Assembly (NCBI GenBank): GCA_018666555.1
Contig: JABIZD010000171.1
Coordinates: 1-43,337 of the forward strand
Source of the DNA: Gammaproteobacteria bacterium
GTDB lineage: Bacteria; Pseudomonadota; Gammaproteobacteria; Pseudomonadales; Azotimanducaceae
Direction: 5' to 3'
DNA length: 43,337 nt
The notes under the pieces: generated by a model
Seen by the model: only the letters and a program-made list of their open reading frames with translations
Told to the model about the DNA's origin: nothing
The model's database searches: none
Position numbers and translations under genes: made by a program
Shown here: positions 33,703 through 43,337 of the stretch, in pieces
Layout: each line of letters begins with the position of its first letter
Position numbering within the stretch: position 1 is the first letter of the stretch

Positions 33703-33921
33703 TTAACTCAAGCGTGAAATGCCTATCAGTTTCGAAAATTCATCGTACTCAATTTCAAAATAGCCACTCACACCGTTTACTGTTACAAACGGACGTAAGT
33801 TTTTTGCCGGGAATTGCAGACTGGTTCGGTCGTCCGCGGTCACAACTACCGTCGTTGCTTCACCCCGATAATATCGTTGAATCTCATCGGGGGATATATC
33901 CAGGAAAAACCGTTTACGCAT
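33703..33921 (-). CDS. DUF2835 family protein
   Basis: 72-aa protein of the DUF2835 family, common in gammaproteobacteria. RKRFFLDISPDEIQRYYRGEATTVVVTADD and LQFPAKNLRPFVTVNGVSGYFEIEYDE are characteristic. Its function is unknown; its compact alternating pattern suggests a small beta-rich domain. The frame is open to 33975, but I choose the ATG at 33921 from the family's usual length; GGGA lies a few bases upstream. It stands downstream of groEL, separated by the groEL terminator. Confidence 0.8.
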   Translation of the reverse strand: MRKRFFLDISPDEIQRYYRGEATTVVVTADDRTSLQFPAKNLRPFVTVNGVSGYFEIEYDEFSKLIGISRLS

Positions 33922-33973
33922 ATCATCCCAAAAATTCCGCATAGAGACGCTATTTTGCAACATAATCGATAAC

Positions 33974-33999
33974 AAAAAAAACCCCGCTCTAGGGCGGGG
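33974..33999 (-). terminator. Rho-independent terminator of groES-groEL
   Basis: Minus-strand CCCCGC pairs with GCGGGG around CCTAGA and is followed by eight T residues. It lies 21 bases after the groEL stop codon. Confidence 0.88.
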
Positions 34000-34020
34000 C
34001 TTTTAGTCATGACCGGTGGT

Positions 34021-35694
<1,674 letters not shown>

Positions 35695-35697
35695 TTA

Positions 35698-35739
35698 TCT
35701 AATATAATTACTAATACATCTAATATAATTACTAATACA
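35698..35739. repeat. two perfect 21-base tandem copies between groES and groEL
   Basis: The 21-base unit TCTAATATAATTACTAATAC+A occurs twice head to tail (35698-35718 and 35719-35739), followed by a diverged partial TTTAATCT. It fills about half of the groES-groEL spacer, all A/T-rich. It may come from replication slippage and could alter the mRNA between the two cistrons. Confidence 0.9.
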
Positions 35740-35753
35740 TTTAATCTATTGGT

Positions 35754-36041
35754 TTAACCAACGACCCCAAAAACTTCACTTTCACTCATGATGAGAAGTT
35801 CTTCGCCGTCTAATTTGACTGCGCTACCTGCATACTGACCAAACAGTACTTTGTCGCCAACAGAAAGATCCATTGCCTGGACATCACCATTTTCTAATTT
35901 TTTACCTGGCCCTACCGCTAGAACCTCACCTTGAGAAGGCTTTTCGGCAGCAGAATCAGGAATATAAATTCCTCCTGCTGATTTCGTTTCCTCTTCCAGG
36001 CGCCGTACCAGCACTCGATCGTGTAATGGACGAATACTCAT
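35754..36041 (-). CDS. groS: co-chaperonin GroES
   Basis: 95-aa Hsp10. [21 protein letters not shown], the mobile loop [25 protein letters not shown] and [22 protein letters not shown] are standard. It caps the GroEL ring. AGGAG precedes the ATG well. It is first in the groES-groEL operon, under the CIRCE operator and promoter listed next. Confidence 0.98.
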   Translation of the reverse strand: MSIRPLHDRVLVRRLEEETKSAGGIYIPDSAAEKPSQGEVLAVGPGKKLENGDVQAMDLSVGDKVLFGQYAGSAVKLDGEELLIMSESEVFGVVG

Positions 36042-36137
36042 TCTTTTCTCCTAATCTAGCTCATCAACAGCGGTATTCTGTTGATACCTAATTAAAATTA
36101 AACCCAGCTAGTCTCTGGCTTCGTTAACACAGAGGTT

Positions 36138-36164
36138 CTAGCACTCTCCCCTAGGGAGTGCTAA
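36138..36164. promoter_or_regulatory. CIRCE operator (HrcA binding site)
   Basis: CTAGCACTC (36138-36146), a 9-base spacer and GAGTGCTAA (36156-36164) match the CIRCE inverted repeat TTAGCACTC-N9-GAGTGCTAA except for the outermost base of one arm. It lies about 97 bases upstream of groES, right after the -10 region on the minus strand, the usual position. HrcA would repress the operon. A further half-site (GAGTGCTAT) is at 36196-36204. Confidence 0.88.
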
Positions 36165-36192
36165 TAATAGGGGCAGATTTAGCAGAGTCAAG
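36162..36192 (-). promoter_or_regulatory. overlapping heat-shock and housekeeping promoter of groES
   Basis: Minus strand: TTGACT (36191-36186), 16 bases and TATTAT (36169-36164) form a good sigma-70 promoter. The same stretch reads CTTGAC, 13 bases, CCCCTATT, close to the sigma-32 consensus CTTGAA-N13-CCCCATNT. Transcription would start inside the CIRCE element. Confidence 0.6.
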
Positions 36193-36309
36193 GGTAGAGT
36201 GCTATATTTCTTCGAAAGAATTCTCTGAACAAGGATCTGGTACTCAAATCCGCTCTATGAAAGAATTTCCAGATGAATTTCAGATAGATTGGATCCAGTA
36301 AGTCATACC

Positions 36310-36636
36310 ATGAGTGCATCGAACGAAAACAAAAAAGCCGTCTGGAGTGTGATCGCTCGCATTCCGAGTGGTAGAGTTGCAACTTACGGACAAATAGCAA
36401 CGCTGGCAGATATTCCAGGCCAGGCAAGATTTGTGGGATACCTGTTAGCCAGACTGCCCCAGGGCTCTACCCTACCCTGGCACAGGGTCGTCAACAGTAG
36501 CGGGAAAATTACTAATCCAAATGCTGCTGCGCAGGCAGTCAGGTTGCAGGCCGAAAGTGTCAGCTGTGATGCTAATCGAGTCTCTCTCAAACAATACCGG
36601 TGGCAGATCCCGGCAGAGTCGCTTTCAACAACCTGA
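36310..36636 (+). CDS. alkyltransferase-like protein (ATL, MGMT family without active cysteine)
   Basis: 108-aa protein of the O6-alkylguanine-DNA alkyltransferase C-terminal domain. VWSVIARIPSGRVATYGQIATLA holds the helix-turn-helix region and RFVGYLLAR the arginine-finger part. The active-site PCHR is PWHR here (56-59), the hallmark of ATL proteins (Escherichia coli YbaZ/AtlA) that bind O6-alkylguanine without removing the alkyl group and hand it to nucleotide excision repair. ATG at 36310; a TTG seven codons upstream is open. Divergent from groES. Confidence 0.88.
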   Translation: MSASNENKKAVWSVIARIPSGRVATYGQIATLADIPGQARFVGYLLARLPQGSTLPWHRVVNSSGKITNPNAAAQAVRLQAESVSCDANRVSLKQYRWQIPAESLSTT

Positions 36637-36719
36637 AACAGCCCTGTGAACGGTAGGCAACCAAACCGACAATGAATGAACGAAACCTGGCTTGGCTCAT
36701 CGCCGTGCGACTTGAAGTA

Positions 36720-38030
36720 TCAAACTACGGCCATTCGCTCTCTTTTGACCAAGATGCTTACCAGAATTATTGCTGGCAAGCCGATCAAGGCCGCGCTTGT
36801 AAAGAAAACAGCATAGCCAGATGCGTCAACGATCATACCTGAGAAACCACTTACAAACTTGCCCGGCAAGGTCATCAAAGAACTGAATAAGGCGTACTGT
36901 GTGGCTGTATAAGCCGTATTGGTAAGGCTCGACAGGTACGCTATGAAGGCGGTTGCGGCCAATCCACCACTTAAGTTATCCGCACTGATGACGATGGCAA
37001 GATGGATCAAATCGGGCTCGATCAAGGCCAACCCTGCAAATAATAGATTCGTTACCGCAACCAGCACTGCGCCCAGCAACAAGGGTTTTAAGATACCCCA
37101 TTTGAGAACCAGAACACCGCCCAGTACAGAACCACTGATCGACATGGCAAAACCAAACACCTTGGCGATATTAGCAATTTCAATCTTGCTATAACCCAGA
37201 TCCAGGTAAAAGGGATTCGCCATGATCCCCATGGCAATATCACTAAGACGATAGCAACCGATTAGCAATAACAAAAAAAGAGCAAACCTGCCATTAGTCC
37301 GGAAAAAATCCCGAACTGGGTCCCAATACGATACCAAGAAACCCTGCCATTCAGTTTTACTTGTTGGGCCTTTAAGGTCAGTGACACTATTGGAACTGCC
37401 AGACTCTGAATTCGTACTTGCTTCTTTATCTGGCTCAGCAACTAAAAGGATGGTGATCATACCGATCATCATCAAACAGGCCATCAACTGGTATGCGGTA
37501 ACCCAATCAAAATATTCTGCAAGATATAACGCGCCTGCTCCGGCAACCAGTAAGGCGATCCTATAGCCTAGTATATAAGCAGCAGACATCGCACCTTGTA
37601 CCGTAGACTCAGCCGATTCAATCCGAAATGCATCAATAGCGATATCCTGAGTGGCCGAGGAAAAGGCAACGATCAAGGCGACTATAGAGAGCATCAGCAG
37701 TGATTCTGGGCCAGCCAACGTCATACCCCAGAGACCAAGGGCAATACCTATCTGCGCCAATAAGATCCAGCTGCGTCTTTGACCCAGCAAGGGCTGAAGG
37801 AATGGCAATTTAACGCCATCAACGACAGGAGCCCAGAACACCTTAATTGAGTAGATCATACCCACCCAGGCAAAAAACCCGATAGCGGACCGGCTTATTT
37901 CTTCATCTCTCAACCAGGCTGTTAATGTCGAGAATACCAGCAGATAGGGCAGTCCAGCGGAGAATCCGAGAAAAACCATCGAACGTACACGCGGCCTGCC
38001 ATATACCTTAAAAGCCTCAGTCCAGTTCAC
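36720..38030 (-). CDS. ampG: AmpG family muropeptide transporter
   Basis: 436-aa major facilitator with 12 or more helices. RVRSMVFLGFSAGLPYLLVFSTLTAWLRDEEISRSAIGFFAW, GQRRSWILLAQ and FSSATQDIAIDAFRIE are the AmpG hallmarks. It imports anhydro-muropeptides from the periplasm for cell-wall recycling, which in many species also signals beta-lactamase induction. A polar insertion (about residues 205-235) lies in the central loop. GTG start with AAGGGA upstream. It is preceded on the same strand by yajQ, 24 bases apart, so the two may be cotranscribed. Confidence 0.92.
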   Translation of the reverse strand: MNWTEAFKVYGRPRVRSMVFLGFSAGLPYLLVFSTLTAWLRDEEISRSAIGFFAWVGMIYSIKVFWAPVVDGVKLPFLQPLLGQRRSWILLAQIGIALGLWGMTLAGPESLLMLSIVALIVAFSSATQDIAIDAFRIESAESTVQGAMSAAYILGYRIALLVAGAGALYLAEYFDWVTAYQLMACLMMIGMITILLVAEPDKEASTNSESGSSNSVTDLKGPTSKTEWQGFLVSYWDPVRDFFRTNGRFALFLLLLIGCYRLSDIAMGIMANPFYLDLGYSKIEIANIAKVFGFAMSISGSVLGGVLVLKWGILKPLLLGAVLVAVTNLLFAGLALIEPDLIHLAIVISADNLSGGLAATAFIAYLSSLTNTAYTATQYALFSSLMTLPGKFVSGFSGMIVDASGYAVFFTSAALIGLPAIILVSILVKRERMAVV

Positions 38031-38054
38031 TTGACTTCCCTTGGTTTAAACAAA

Positions 38055-38537
38055 TTAATCCCTGAAGTTCTGATACTGCAGCGGAACATCTAATTCAGCT
38101 TCCTTTAAAAAACTGATGACGGCCTGCAGGTCATCCCTCTTCTTACCGGTTATCCTGACCTGTTCACCTTGAATAGCGGCTTGAACCTTCAAACGCTGAT
38201 CCTTAATCATCTTAACCATCTTTTTAGCTAGCAGACTTTCTATACCCTGACGGATAATTACGGTCTGATGTAATAGCTTACCCCTGGCGACAGGGTCTGT
38301 AATTTCCATTACTTTAGGATCAACCCGTCGGCGAATAAATTTGCTACGCAGAATGTCCAGCATCTGGTCCAACTGAATATCTGCCTGAGCGGTCAACTGC
38401 ACATCATCACCAAGCCGGGTATATTCCGCCGTAACACCTCGAAAATCATAACGTGTGGATAGCTCCCTTTTAGCCTGATCGACGGCATTGTCGACCTCCT
38501 GAAAATCAACTTCTGAAACAACATCGAATGATGGCAA
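38055..38537 (-). CDS. yajQ: YajQ family nucleotide-binding protein
   Basis: 160-aa protein; Escherichia coli YajQ has 163 residues. PSFDVVSEVDFQEVDNAVDQAKRELSTRYDFRG, the central KLLHQTVIIRQGIESLLAKKMVKMIKD and VRITGKKRDDLQAVISFLKE are diagnostic. YajQ members bind nucleic acids or nucleotides, and in Xanthomonas a homologue binds cyclic di-GMP. The frame is open 26 codons further, but the family begins at M-P-S-F. I take the TTG at 38537, seven bases behind an AGGAG; so this gene starts with TTG. Confidence 0.92.
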   Translation of the reverse strand: MPSFDVVSEVDFQEVDNAVDQAKRELSTRYDFRGVTAEYTRLGDDVQLTAQADIQLDQMLDILRSKFIRRRVDPKVMEITDPVARGKLLHQTVIIRQGIESLLAKKMVKMIKDQRLKVQAAIQGEQVRITGKKRDDLQAVISFLKEAELDVPLQYQNFRD

Positions 38538-38761
38538 AGGAACTCTCCTGTCATTTAAATTTGCGGTTATATTATTAAACCAGACATGCCCAATATCAAA
38601 CAGAATCGACACCAACCCTTAAACCAGAACAAGAGTTAGTAATAATTCTGACGCAACCCCAGTCACCAACGCGTTTCATAACCGGATAGGACTGTGCGGT
38701 GGACTCACAGTAGCGTAAACTGCAAGGACAAATTCTATGGTTTAACAAGTCGAGCACTAGC

Positions 38762-39334
38762 ATGGGAAAGCGCCTGTCAAAAATATACACCCGTACTGGT
38801 GATGCTGGCTCCACCGGGCTCGGTGATGGCACTCGAGTGAACAAAATTCATCCGAGAATCGAGGCAATAGGGGACGTAGACGAACTCAACTCCCATCTGG
38901 GTTTATTAATCGAGTCGATGAAGATAGAGAACAATCCCTTGTTCTCGCCGATTATACAATTTCTTTCTGATCATCAACATCGCATCTTTGATCTTGGCGG
39001 AGAACTTTCCATCCCAGGATACACGTTAATGAAAACCCATCACGTTGAGGCAATTGAGTCGTTTCTTGATGAACTCAACGCAGGCCTAGAGCCACTTGCA
39101 AACTTCATTTTGCCTGGCGGTTCTGTTCTGATATCGCAGTGTCATCTAACCCGTAGTATTTGCAGACGAGCTGAAAGAAGAGTACTGACCCTTGCAGATG
39201 CAGAAACGGTCAACCCCGCCAGTCTAAAATTCCTTAATCGATTTTCCGACTGCCTTTTCGTGATCGCCCGCTGCTGTGCTAAACGAACTCAAATTCCTGA
39301 GGTGCTCTGGCAGAAGGAAGCGCCCTTGGACTAG
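38762..39334 (+). CDS. PduO-type ATP:cob(I)alamin adenosyltransferase
   Basis: 190-aa corrinoid adenosyltransferase of the PduO/MMAB family, which makes adenosylcobalamin in the cytoplasm. IYTRTGDAGSTGLGDGTRV is the ATP-binding loop, IEAIGDVDELNSHLG the second conserved block, FILPGGS and CHLTRSICRRAERRVLTL the corrin/ATP contact helices. No other cobalamin gene and no B12 riboswitch is seen nearby. Convergent with aceF with a four-base overlap of stops. The 224 bases upstream (38538-38761) contain no ORF I can support. Confidence 0.93.
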   Translation: MGKRLSKIYTRTGDAGSTGLGDGTRVNKIHPRIEAIGDVDELNSHLGLLIESMKIENNPLFSPIIQFLSDHQHRIFDLGGELSIPGYTLMKTHHVEAIESFLDELNAGLEPLANFILPGGSVLISQCHLTRSICRRAERRVLTLADAETVNPASLKFLNRFSDCLFVIARCCAKRTQIPEVLWQKEAPLD

Positions 39335-41040
39335 CCAGTAAAATTATCTGTATCACCGAGTAACCCACCCAGGTGCACTAGAAATCTCGCCGCTTCAGCG
39401 CCATCGATCGCCCTATGATCGTATGACAAAGCCAGTGGCAAATAAAGCCTGGGTACAAACCGGTCACCATCATACACAGGTTTTATCTGCGCCTTGGCAA
39501 CACCCAGGATAGCTACCTCATGCCCATTAATGATCGGCGTAAAGCTGGTACCACCAATACCGCCGAGGCTGGAGATAGTAAAGGTCGAGCCCTGCATGTC
39601 CAGCGGAGATAATTTGCGTTGCCGAGCCTGGCCCGCTAATGATGCTGCTTCTGAGGCTACTTCGGACAAGCTTTTTTGATCGGCTTGCTTGATATTAGGA
39701 ACGACCAAACCGGCATCAGTTTCTACCGCAATACCTATATTATAAAAGTCTTTCTCTATCCAATGTTGATAGTCAGGTTCAATTGATGAATTGAACCTCG
39801 GGTAGGCCTGAAGCGCCTTCGTACAAGCCTTAACCAAAAATGCCAGGAGCGTCAGTTTGACCTTATCTTCTGACTGCTCCTGGTTAGTACGCTTTCTTAA
39901 TGCTTCCAGTTCTGTGATGTCTGCTTCATCAAAATGGGTTACGTGGGGAATCGTCTGCCAGTTACGTTGTAAATTTTTTGCACTTACCTGTCTTATCCTG
40001 GGCAGTGCTACCTTGGTGACCGGTCCAGATTTTGAAAAATCCGGCAGTGGTCGGGTCTCAGTTATCTGGCTCTGGGGTATGCCTTTGCTGAAACTGGTCT
40101 TCACAAACAGTTGAACATCTTCTTTTAGAATCCGGCCGCGTCTACCGGAGCCAGCGACTTGAACAAGATTCAAGCCAAACTCTCTCGCCAGCTTACGTAC
40201 TGCCGGACCGGCATGGAAAAGCGATGCTGATGACGCAGTTTCGGCTTCTAAAGTGGAACGCACTGCTGCTAACGGCTTTCTAACTGTCTGATTACCTGCC
40301 TGGTTAACGGCCTGCGCGGAAGCCTCAACAGGTACCGCCGCTTTACTGGCAGCGACAGGATTAAGCTGATTGGCTGAGTCAACTGGCAGGATTGTTTCAG
40401 GACTCGGTCGGCTTGCTGCCTGTGCCCGAATTTCAATCAATAATTCATCAGAAACCACCGATTGTTGTTCCGAAGTAAGAATACGTTCAATCACACCCGC
40501 ACACGGTGAGGGTATCTCAACACTGGCTTTATCAGTTTCGACAACTAGCAGTATCTGGTCTGCCTGAACAAGCTGATCCACGGCGCAGAGAACCTCTGTC
40601 ACTTCTGCCGATTCGACCTCTCCCATATCCGGCATGCACAGCGAGACGGTAACTTCCTCAGACCAGCTATCGACAATATTCTCTGGAGACGATGAAGTTA
40701 CTGGCGGTGGTTCGACTTTATCCTCTGCCTGAATTACAGTGGTTGCAGCATCCGGGCTGATTGAAGACTGTTCAATCTCAGGCACATAATCATCGCCCAA
40801 GCTTGCTTCCAGCTCCAGCAACTTGTCTCCCTCGTCTACTATTGCACCTATATCAACAAAAAACTGCTTGATAACACCTGCTACGGGTGATGGAATCTCG
40901 ACGCTGGCCTTATCTGACTCAAGCACCAGCAGAGATTGATCTTTTTCGACGGCATCACCGACGCGAACCAGAATTTCTACAACTTCAATTTGCTCTGCTT
41001 CGCCTACATCAGGTACAGCAATGAAATTACCGGAACTCAT
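39331..41040 (-). CDS. aceF: dihydrolipoyllysine acetyltransferase, PDH E2
   Basis: 569-aa E2 subunit. Two lipoyl domains carry the acceptor lysines K44 (LESDKASVEIPSP) and K171 (VETDKASVEIPSP); Ala/Pro/Gln-rich linkers follow. The E1/E3-binding domain is at about 277-312 (AGPAVRKLAREFGLNLVQVAGSGRRGRILKEDV). The catalytic domain ends with SYDHRAIDGAEAARFL, H542 and D546 being the HxxxDG active site. Escherichia coli AceF has three lipoyl domains; two is usual in Pseudomonas-like species. The ATG overlaps the aceE stop (ATGA). Confidence 0.96.
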   Translation of the reverse strand: MSSGNFIAVPDVGEAEQIEVVEILVRVGDAVEKDQSLLVLESDKASVEIPSPVAGVIKQFFVDIGAIVDEGDKLLELEASLGDDYVPEIEQSSISPDAATTVIQAEDKVEPPPVTSSSPENIVDSWSEEVTVSLCMPDMGEVESAEVTEVLCAVDQLVQADQILLVVETDKASVEIPSPCAGVIERILTSEQQSVVSDELLIEIRAQAASRPSPETILPVDSANQLNPVAASKAAVPVEASAQAVNQAGNQTVRKPLAAVRSTLEAETASSASLFHAGPAVRKLAREFGLNLVQVAGSGRRGRILKEDVQLFVKTSFSKGIPQSQITETRPLPDFSKSGPVTKVALPRIRQVSAKNLQRNWQTIPHVTHFDEADITELEALRKRTNQEQSEDKVKLTLLAFLVKACTKALQAYPRFNSSIEPDYQHWIEKDFYNIGIAVETDAGLVVPNIKQADQKSLSEVASEAASLAGQARQRKLSPLDMQGSTFTISSLGGIGGTSFTPIINGHEVAILGVAKAQIKPVYDGDRFVPRLYLPLALSYDHRAIDGAEAARFLVHLGGLLGDTDNFTG

Positions 41041-43337
41041 ATGCTAACCGGGTTTACTTTTTCGGGATCAATACCGAGCTCTGACATAGCCGACTTGACC
41101 ACGCTGACATCAATTATATTTTCACGAGCCAGCGCATCTAAACTTGCCAGGGTAATGAAGTAACGATCCACTTCGAAAAAGGACCGGAGTTTAGCCCGTG
41201 TATCACTTCTCCCAAAACCATCCGTTCCAAGAACGGTATACGAGCTTTTTAACTGTGACCTGATCTGATCCGCATAGAGCTTGAGATAATCGCTCGCCGC
41301 TATCACCGGGTTTGAGGATTTATCAAGGCAGGTTTGCACATAGCTGCGTCTTGGCTCTGCATCAGGATGCAGGAGATTCCAACGGTCGACGTCATCCCCG
41401 TCGCGCTTTAATTCATTAAAACTGGTGACACTCCACAGGTCAGAATCAATATCATACTGCTCCTTTAGTATCTCCGCGGCGGCCACCACTTCACGCAAAA
41501 TAGCACCAGAACCCAGTAACTGAACCGCCTTTTTACCACTCGACTTGGCTTTCTTCTTGAGCTGATACATCCCCTTGATAATACCACTGACACAATTTTC
41601 TGGCATTTTGGGCTGTACGTAATTCTCATTAGTCACGGTAATATAAAAATACTTGGCCTGCTTATCGACATACATCAACTGCATTCCATGCTGGACAATT
41701 ACTGCCAGTTCATAGGCGTAAGCAGGATCATAGGAAACACAGTTAGGCACTGTGCTCGCCAGTATGTGACTGTGCCCATCCTGATGTTGAAGTCCCTCTC
41801 CGTTTAATGTCGTTCGACCCGACGTACCGCCGAGCAAAAAGCCCCTGGCTCGAAGATCACCTGCGGCCCAACACAAATCACCGATGCGCTGAAAGCCAAA
41901 CATAGAATAAAAAATATAAAATGGAATCAGGGTCGTGGCATGATTCGAGTAGGCTGTTGCAGCAGCAAGCCAGGCTGCAAATGCCCCACCTTCGTTAATT
42001 CCTTCTTCCATGACCTGGCCATGCTCATCTTCGCGATAAGCCATTATCTGACCGGTATCAACTGGCTCATAGAGTTGACCTACGCTGGAATAAATACCCA
42101 GTTGCCTGAACATCCCTTCCATGCCGAATGTTCTGGCTTCATCAGGAACAATCGGCACGACTCTTTGACCCACGGCGTCATCTTTAATCAAGGCTGAAAG
42201 GATCCTGACAAATGCCATAGTCGTCGAAATTTCACGTTTCCCCGACCCCTTCGTGATGGCCTCAAAAATCTCAAGGCCGGGAATAGACAAACCGTCAAAT
42301 TCGTTTACACGAGAGGGTATTGGCCCCCCCAACTTGGCACGGCGTTCTTTGAGGTAGCGAATTTCGTTCGAATCCTCCGCCGGCCGATAATAGGGAAGCG
42401 ACGCCAACTCGTCGTTACTGATAGGGATATCAAACCGGTCCCGAAATACACGCAAGGCATCCGTGTCTAATTTTTTAACTGAATGCGTATAATTCTGGGC
42501 TTCACCGGCCAGGCCCAGACCATATCCTTTAACCGTTTTAGCGAGTATGACAGTCGGTTGGCCTTTGTGAGCAACCGCCGAAGCATAGGCTGCGTAAACT
42601 TTGTAAGGGTCATGACCGCCTCTATTGAGCCTGAATAATTGTTCATCCGTGAGATGATCTACCATTTCTCGGAGTTCTGGATAGGCTCCAAAAAAGTGCT
42701 CTCTGACATAGGCTCCATCATGACTCTTGTAATTCTGGTAGTCACCATCGACTGCCTCATCCATGCGCTGCTGCATAATGCCGGTTTTGTCATTCTCAAA
42801 TAACGCATCCCATTGTCGACCCCAGACAACTTTAATGACGTTCCAGCCAGCCCCTCGGAACACGCCTTCGAGCTCCTGTATTATTTTACCATTGCCACGA
42901 ACTGGTCCATCAAGACGCTGCAAATTACAATTGACGACAAAAATAAGATTTTCCAGTCGCTCTCGACCGGCTAAAGATATGGCCCCCAATGACTCGGGCT
43001 CATCCATCTCACCATCGCCAATAAAGCACCACACTTTACGGTCACCTGGTGATGACAATTGCCGGCTTCCTAAATACTTCATGATATGGGCTTGGTAGAT
43101 TGCCTGTAAGGGTCCAAGGCCCATAGATACAGTCGGGAACTGCCAGTAATCTGGCATAAGCCACGGATGAGGATAGGAAGACAAGCCGTTACCGTCAACT
43201 TCCTGCCGGAACTGATCTAACTGTGATTCGGTAAATCTGCCCTCGAGAAAGGATCTGGCATAAATCCCCGGCGAACTATGCCCCTGGATATAAAGCAGGT
43301 CACCCATCGCTTCAGCCGTATTGGCCCTGAAAAAGTA
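41037..43337 (-). CDS. aceE: pyruvate dehydrogenase E1 component, N-terminus outside the window
   Basis: 766 residues of the roughly 890-aa homodimeric E1; the 5' end lies beyond the right edge (the frame continues as YFFRANTAEA before the first internal ATG at 43307). The thiamine-diphosphate motif is GDGEMDEPES...VVNCNLQRLDGPVRGN; QGHSSPGIYARSFLEGR, DEARTFGMEGMFRQLGIYS and GRTTLNGEGLQHQDGHS are strictly AceE. It decarboxylates pyruvate and passes the acetyl group to AceF lipoyl domains. aceE-aceF form an operon with a four-base overlap. Confidence 0.97.
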   Translation of the reverse strand, partial: YFFRANTAEAMGDLLYIQGHSSPGIYARSFLEGRFTESQLDQFRQEVDGNGLSSYPHPWLMPDYWQFPTVSMGLGPLQAIYQAHIMKYLGSRQLSSPGDRKVWCFIGDGEMDEPESLGAISLAGRERLENLIFVVNCNLQRLDGPVRGNGKIIQELEGVFRGAGWNVIKVVWGRQWDALFENDKTGIMQQRMDEAVDGDYQNYKSHDGAYVREHFFGAYPELREMVDHLTDEQLFRLNRGGHDPYKVYAAYASAVAHKGQPTVILAKTVKGYGLGLAGEAQNYTHSVKKLDTDALRVFRDRFDIPISNDELASLPYYRPAEDSNEIRYLKERRAKLGGPIPSRVNEFDGLSIPGLEIFEAITKGSGKREISTTMAFVRILSALIKDDAVGQRVVPIVPDEARTFGMEGMFRQLGIYSSVGQLYEPVDTGQIMAYREDEHGQVMEEGINEGGAFAAWLAAATAYSNHATTLIPFYIFYSMFGFQRIGDLCWAAGDLRARGFLLGGTSGRTTLNGEGLQHQDGHSHILASTVPNCVSYDPAYAYELAVIVQHGMQLMYVDKQAKYFYITVTNENYVQPKMPENCVSGIIKGMYQLKKKAKSSGKKAVQLLGSGAILREVVAAAEILKEQYDIDSDLWSVTSFNELKRDGDDVDRWNLLHPDAEPRRSYVQTCLDKSSNPVIAASDYLKLYADQIRSQLKSSYTVLGTDGFGRSDTRAKLRSFFEVDRYFITLASLDALARENIIDVSVVKSAMSELGIDPEKVNPVSI

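Noticed and set aside
38538-38761. Cobalamin riboswitch before the PduO-type adenosyltransferase
   Set aside because: No B12-box-like sequence and no extended stem pattern; the region shows nothing I can support.

Overview
The window reads as a contiguous, gene-dense piece of a gammaproteobacterial chromosome with moderate G+C by eye. The grounds are a Pseudomonas-like RhlB helicase, MetR, ExeA/GspB-type secretion genes, DUF2835, AceE/AceF of the enterobacterial/pseudomonad layout, exonuclease I and AmpG. Homologues of several accessory genes (halohydrin-dehalogenase-like SDR, stand-alone PuuD-like membrane protein, TRAP and DASS transporters) fit a marine heterotroph. I see no tRNA, rRNA, IS element, prophage or CRISPR array. 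Both ends cut genes: a MocR-type aminotransferase on the left and aceE on the right.

Layout. 1-3972 (+): end of an aminotransferase, then rhlB, a cupin, a DUF2237 protein, a halohydrin-dehalogenase-like SDR and a GNAT acetyltransferase, tightly packed. 4127-7134 (-): a three-gene TRAP transporter (P, Q, M). 7204-10212: alpha/beta hydrolase, TauD-type dioxygenase, a 56-aa protein, a 92-aa orphan and a PNPOx-like flavoprotein. 10229-10454: a promoter, structured RNA and terminator with no convincing ORF. 10512-11429 (-): metR. 11688-15563: an unusual cluster of GT4 glycosyltransferase, methyltransferase and alpha/alpha-toroid protein (+), facing a second methyltransferase and a 59-aa two-helix membrane protein (-). 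15600-17867 (-): moaB and moeA behind a truncated nhaD. 17892-22925: crotonase, PatB-like C-S lyase, msrA, purC and a cystathionine-gamma-synthase-family enzyme. 23136-29651: aminopeptidase, exonuclease I, DASS transporter, ribosomal-oxygenase-like JmjC protein, acyltransferase. 29690-32825: exeA-gspB and a coiled-coil membrane protein. 32891-36041 (-): PuuD-like protein, DUF2835, groEL and groES. 36310-43337: alkyltransferase-like protein, ampG, yajQ, PduO-type adenosyltransferase, aceF and aceE.

Regulatory highlights. The enzyme at 21705-22925 is preceded by what I read as a complete SAM-II riboswitch with mutually exclusive antiterminator and terminator. This makes it a methionine-repressed biosynthetic gene. 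groES-groEL carries a CIRCE (HrcA) operator plus overlapping sigma-32-like and sigma-70-like promoter elements. Sulfur-amino-acid functions recur (metR, patB-like, msrA, the riboswitch gene) but they are not one operon.

The best candidates for little-described biology are the halohydrin-dehalogenase-like SDR (both family signatures exact), the GT4/methyltransferase/toroid cluster with its overlooked small membrane protein, the SAM-II switch in a gammaproteobacterial context, and the small RNA locus that carries a perfect complement of the 16S rRNA 3' end.
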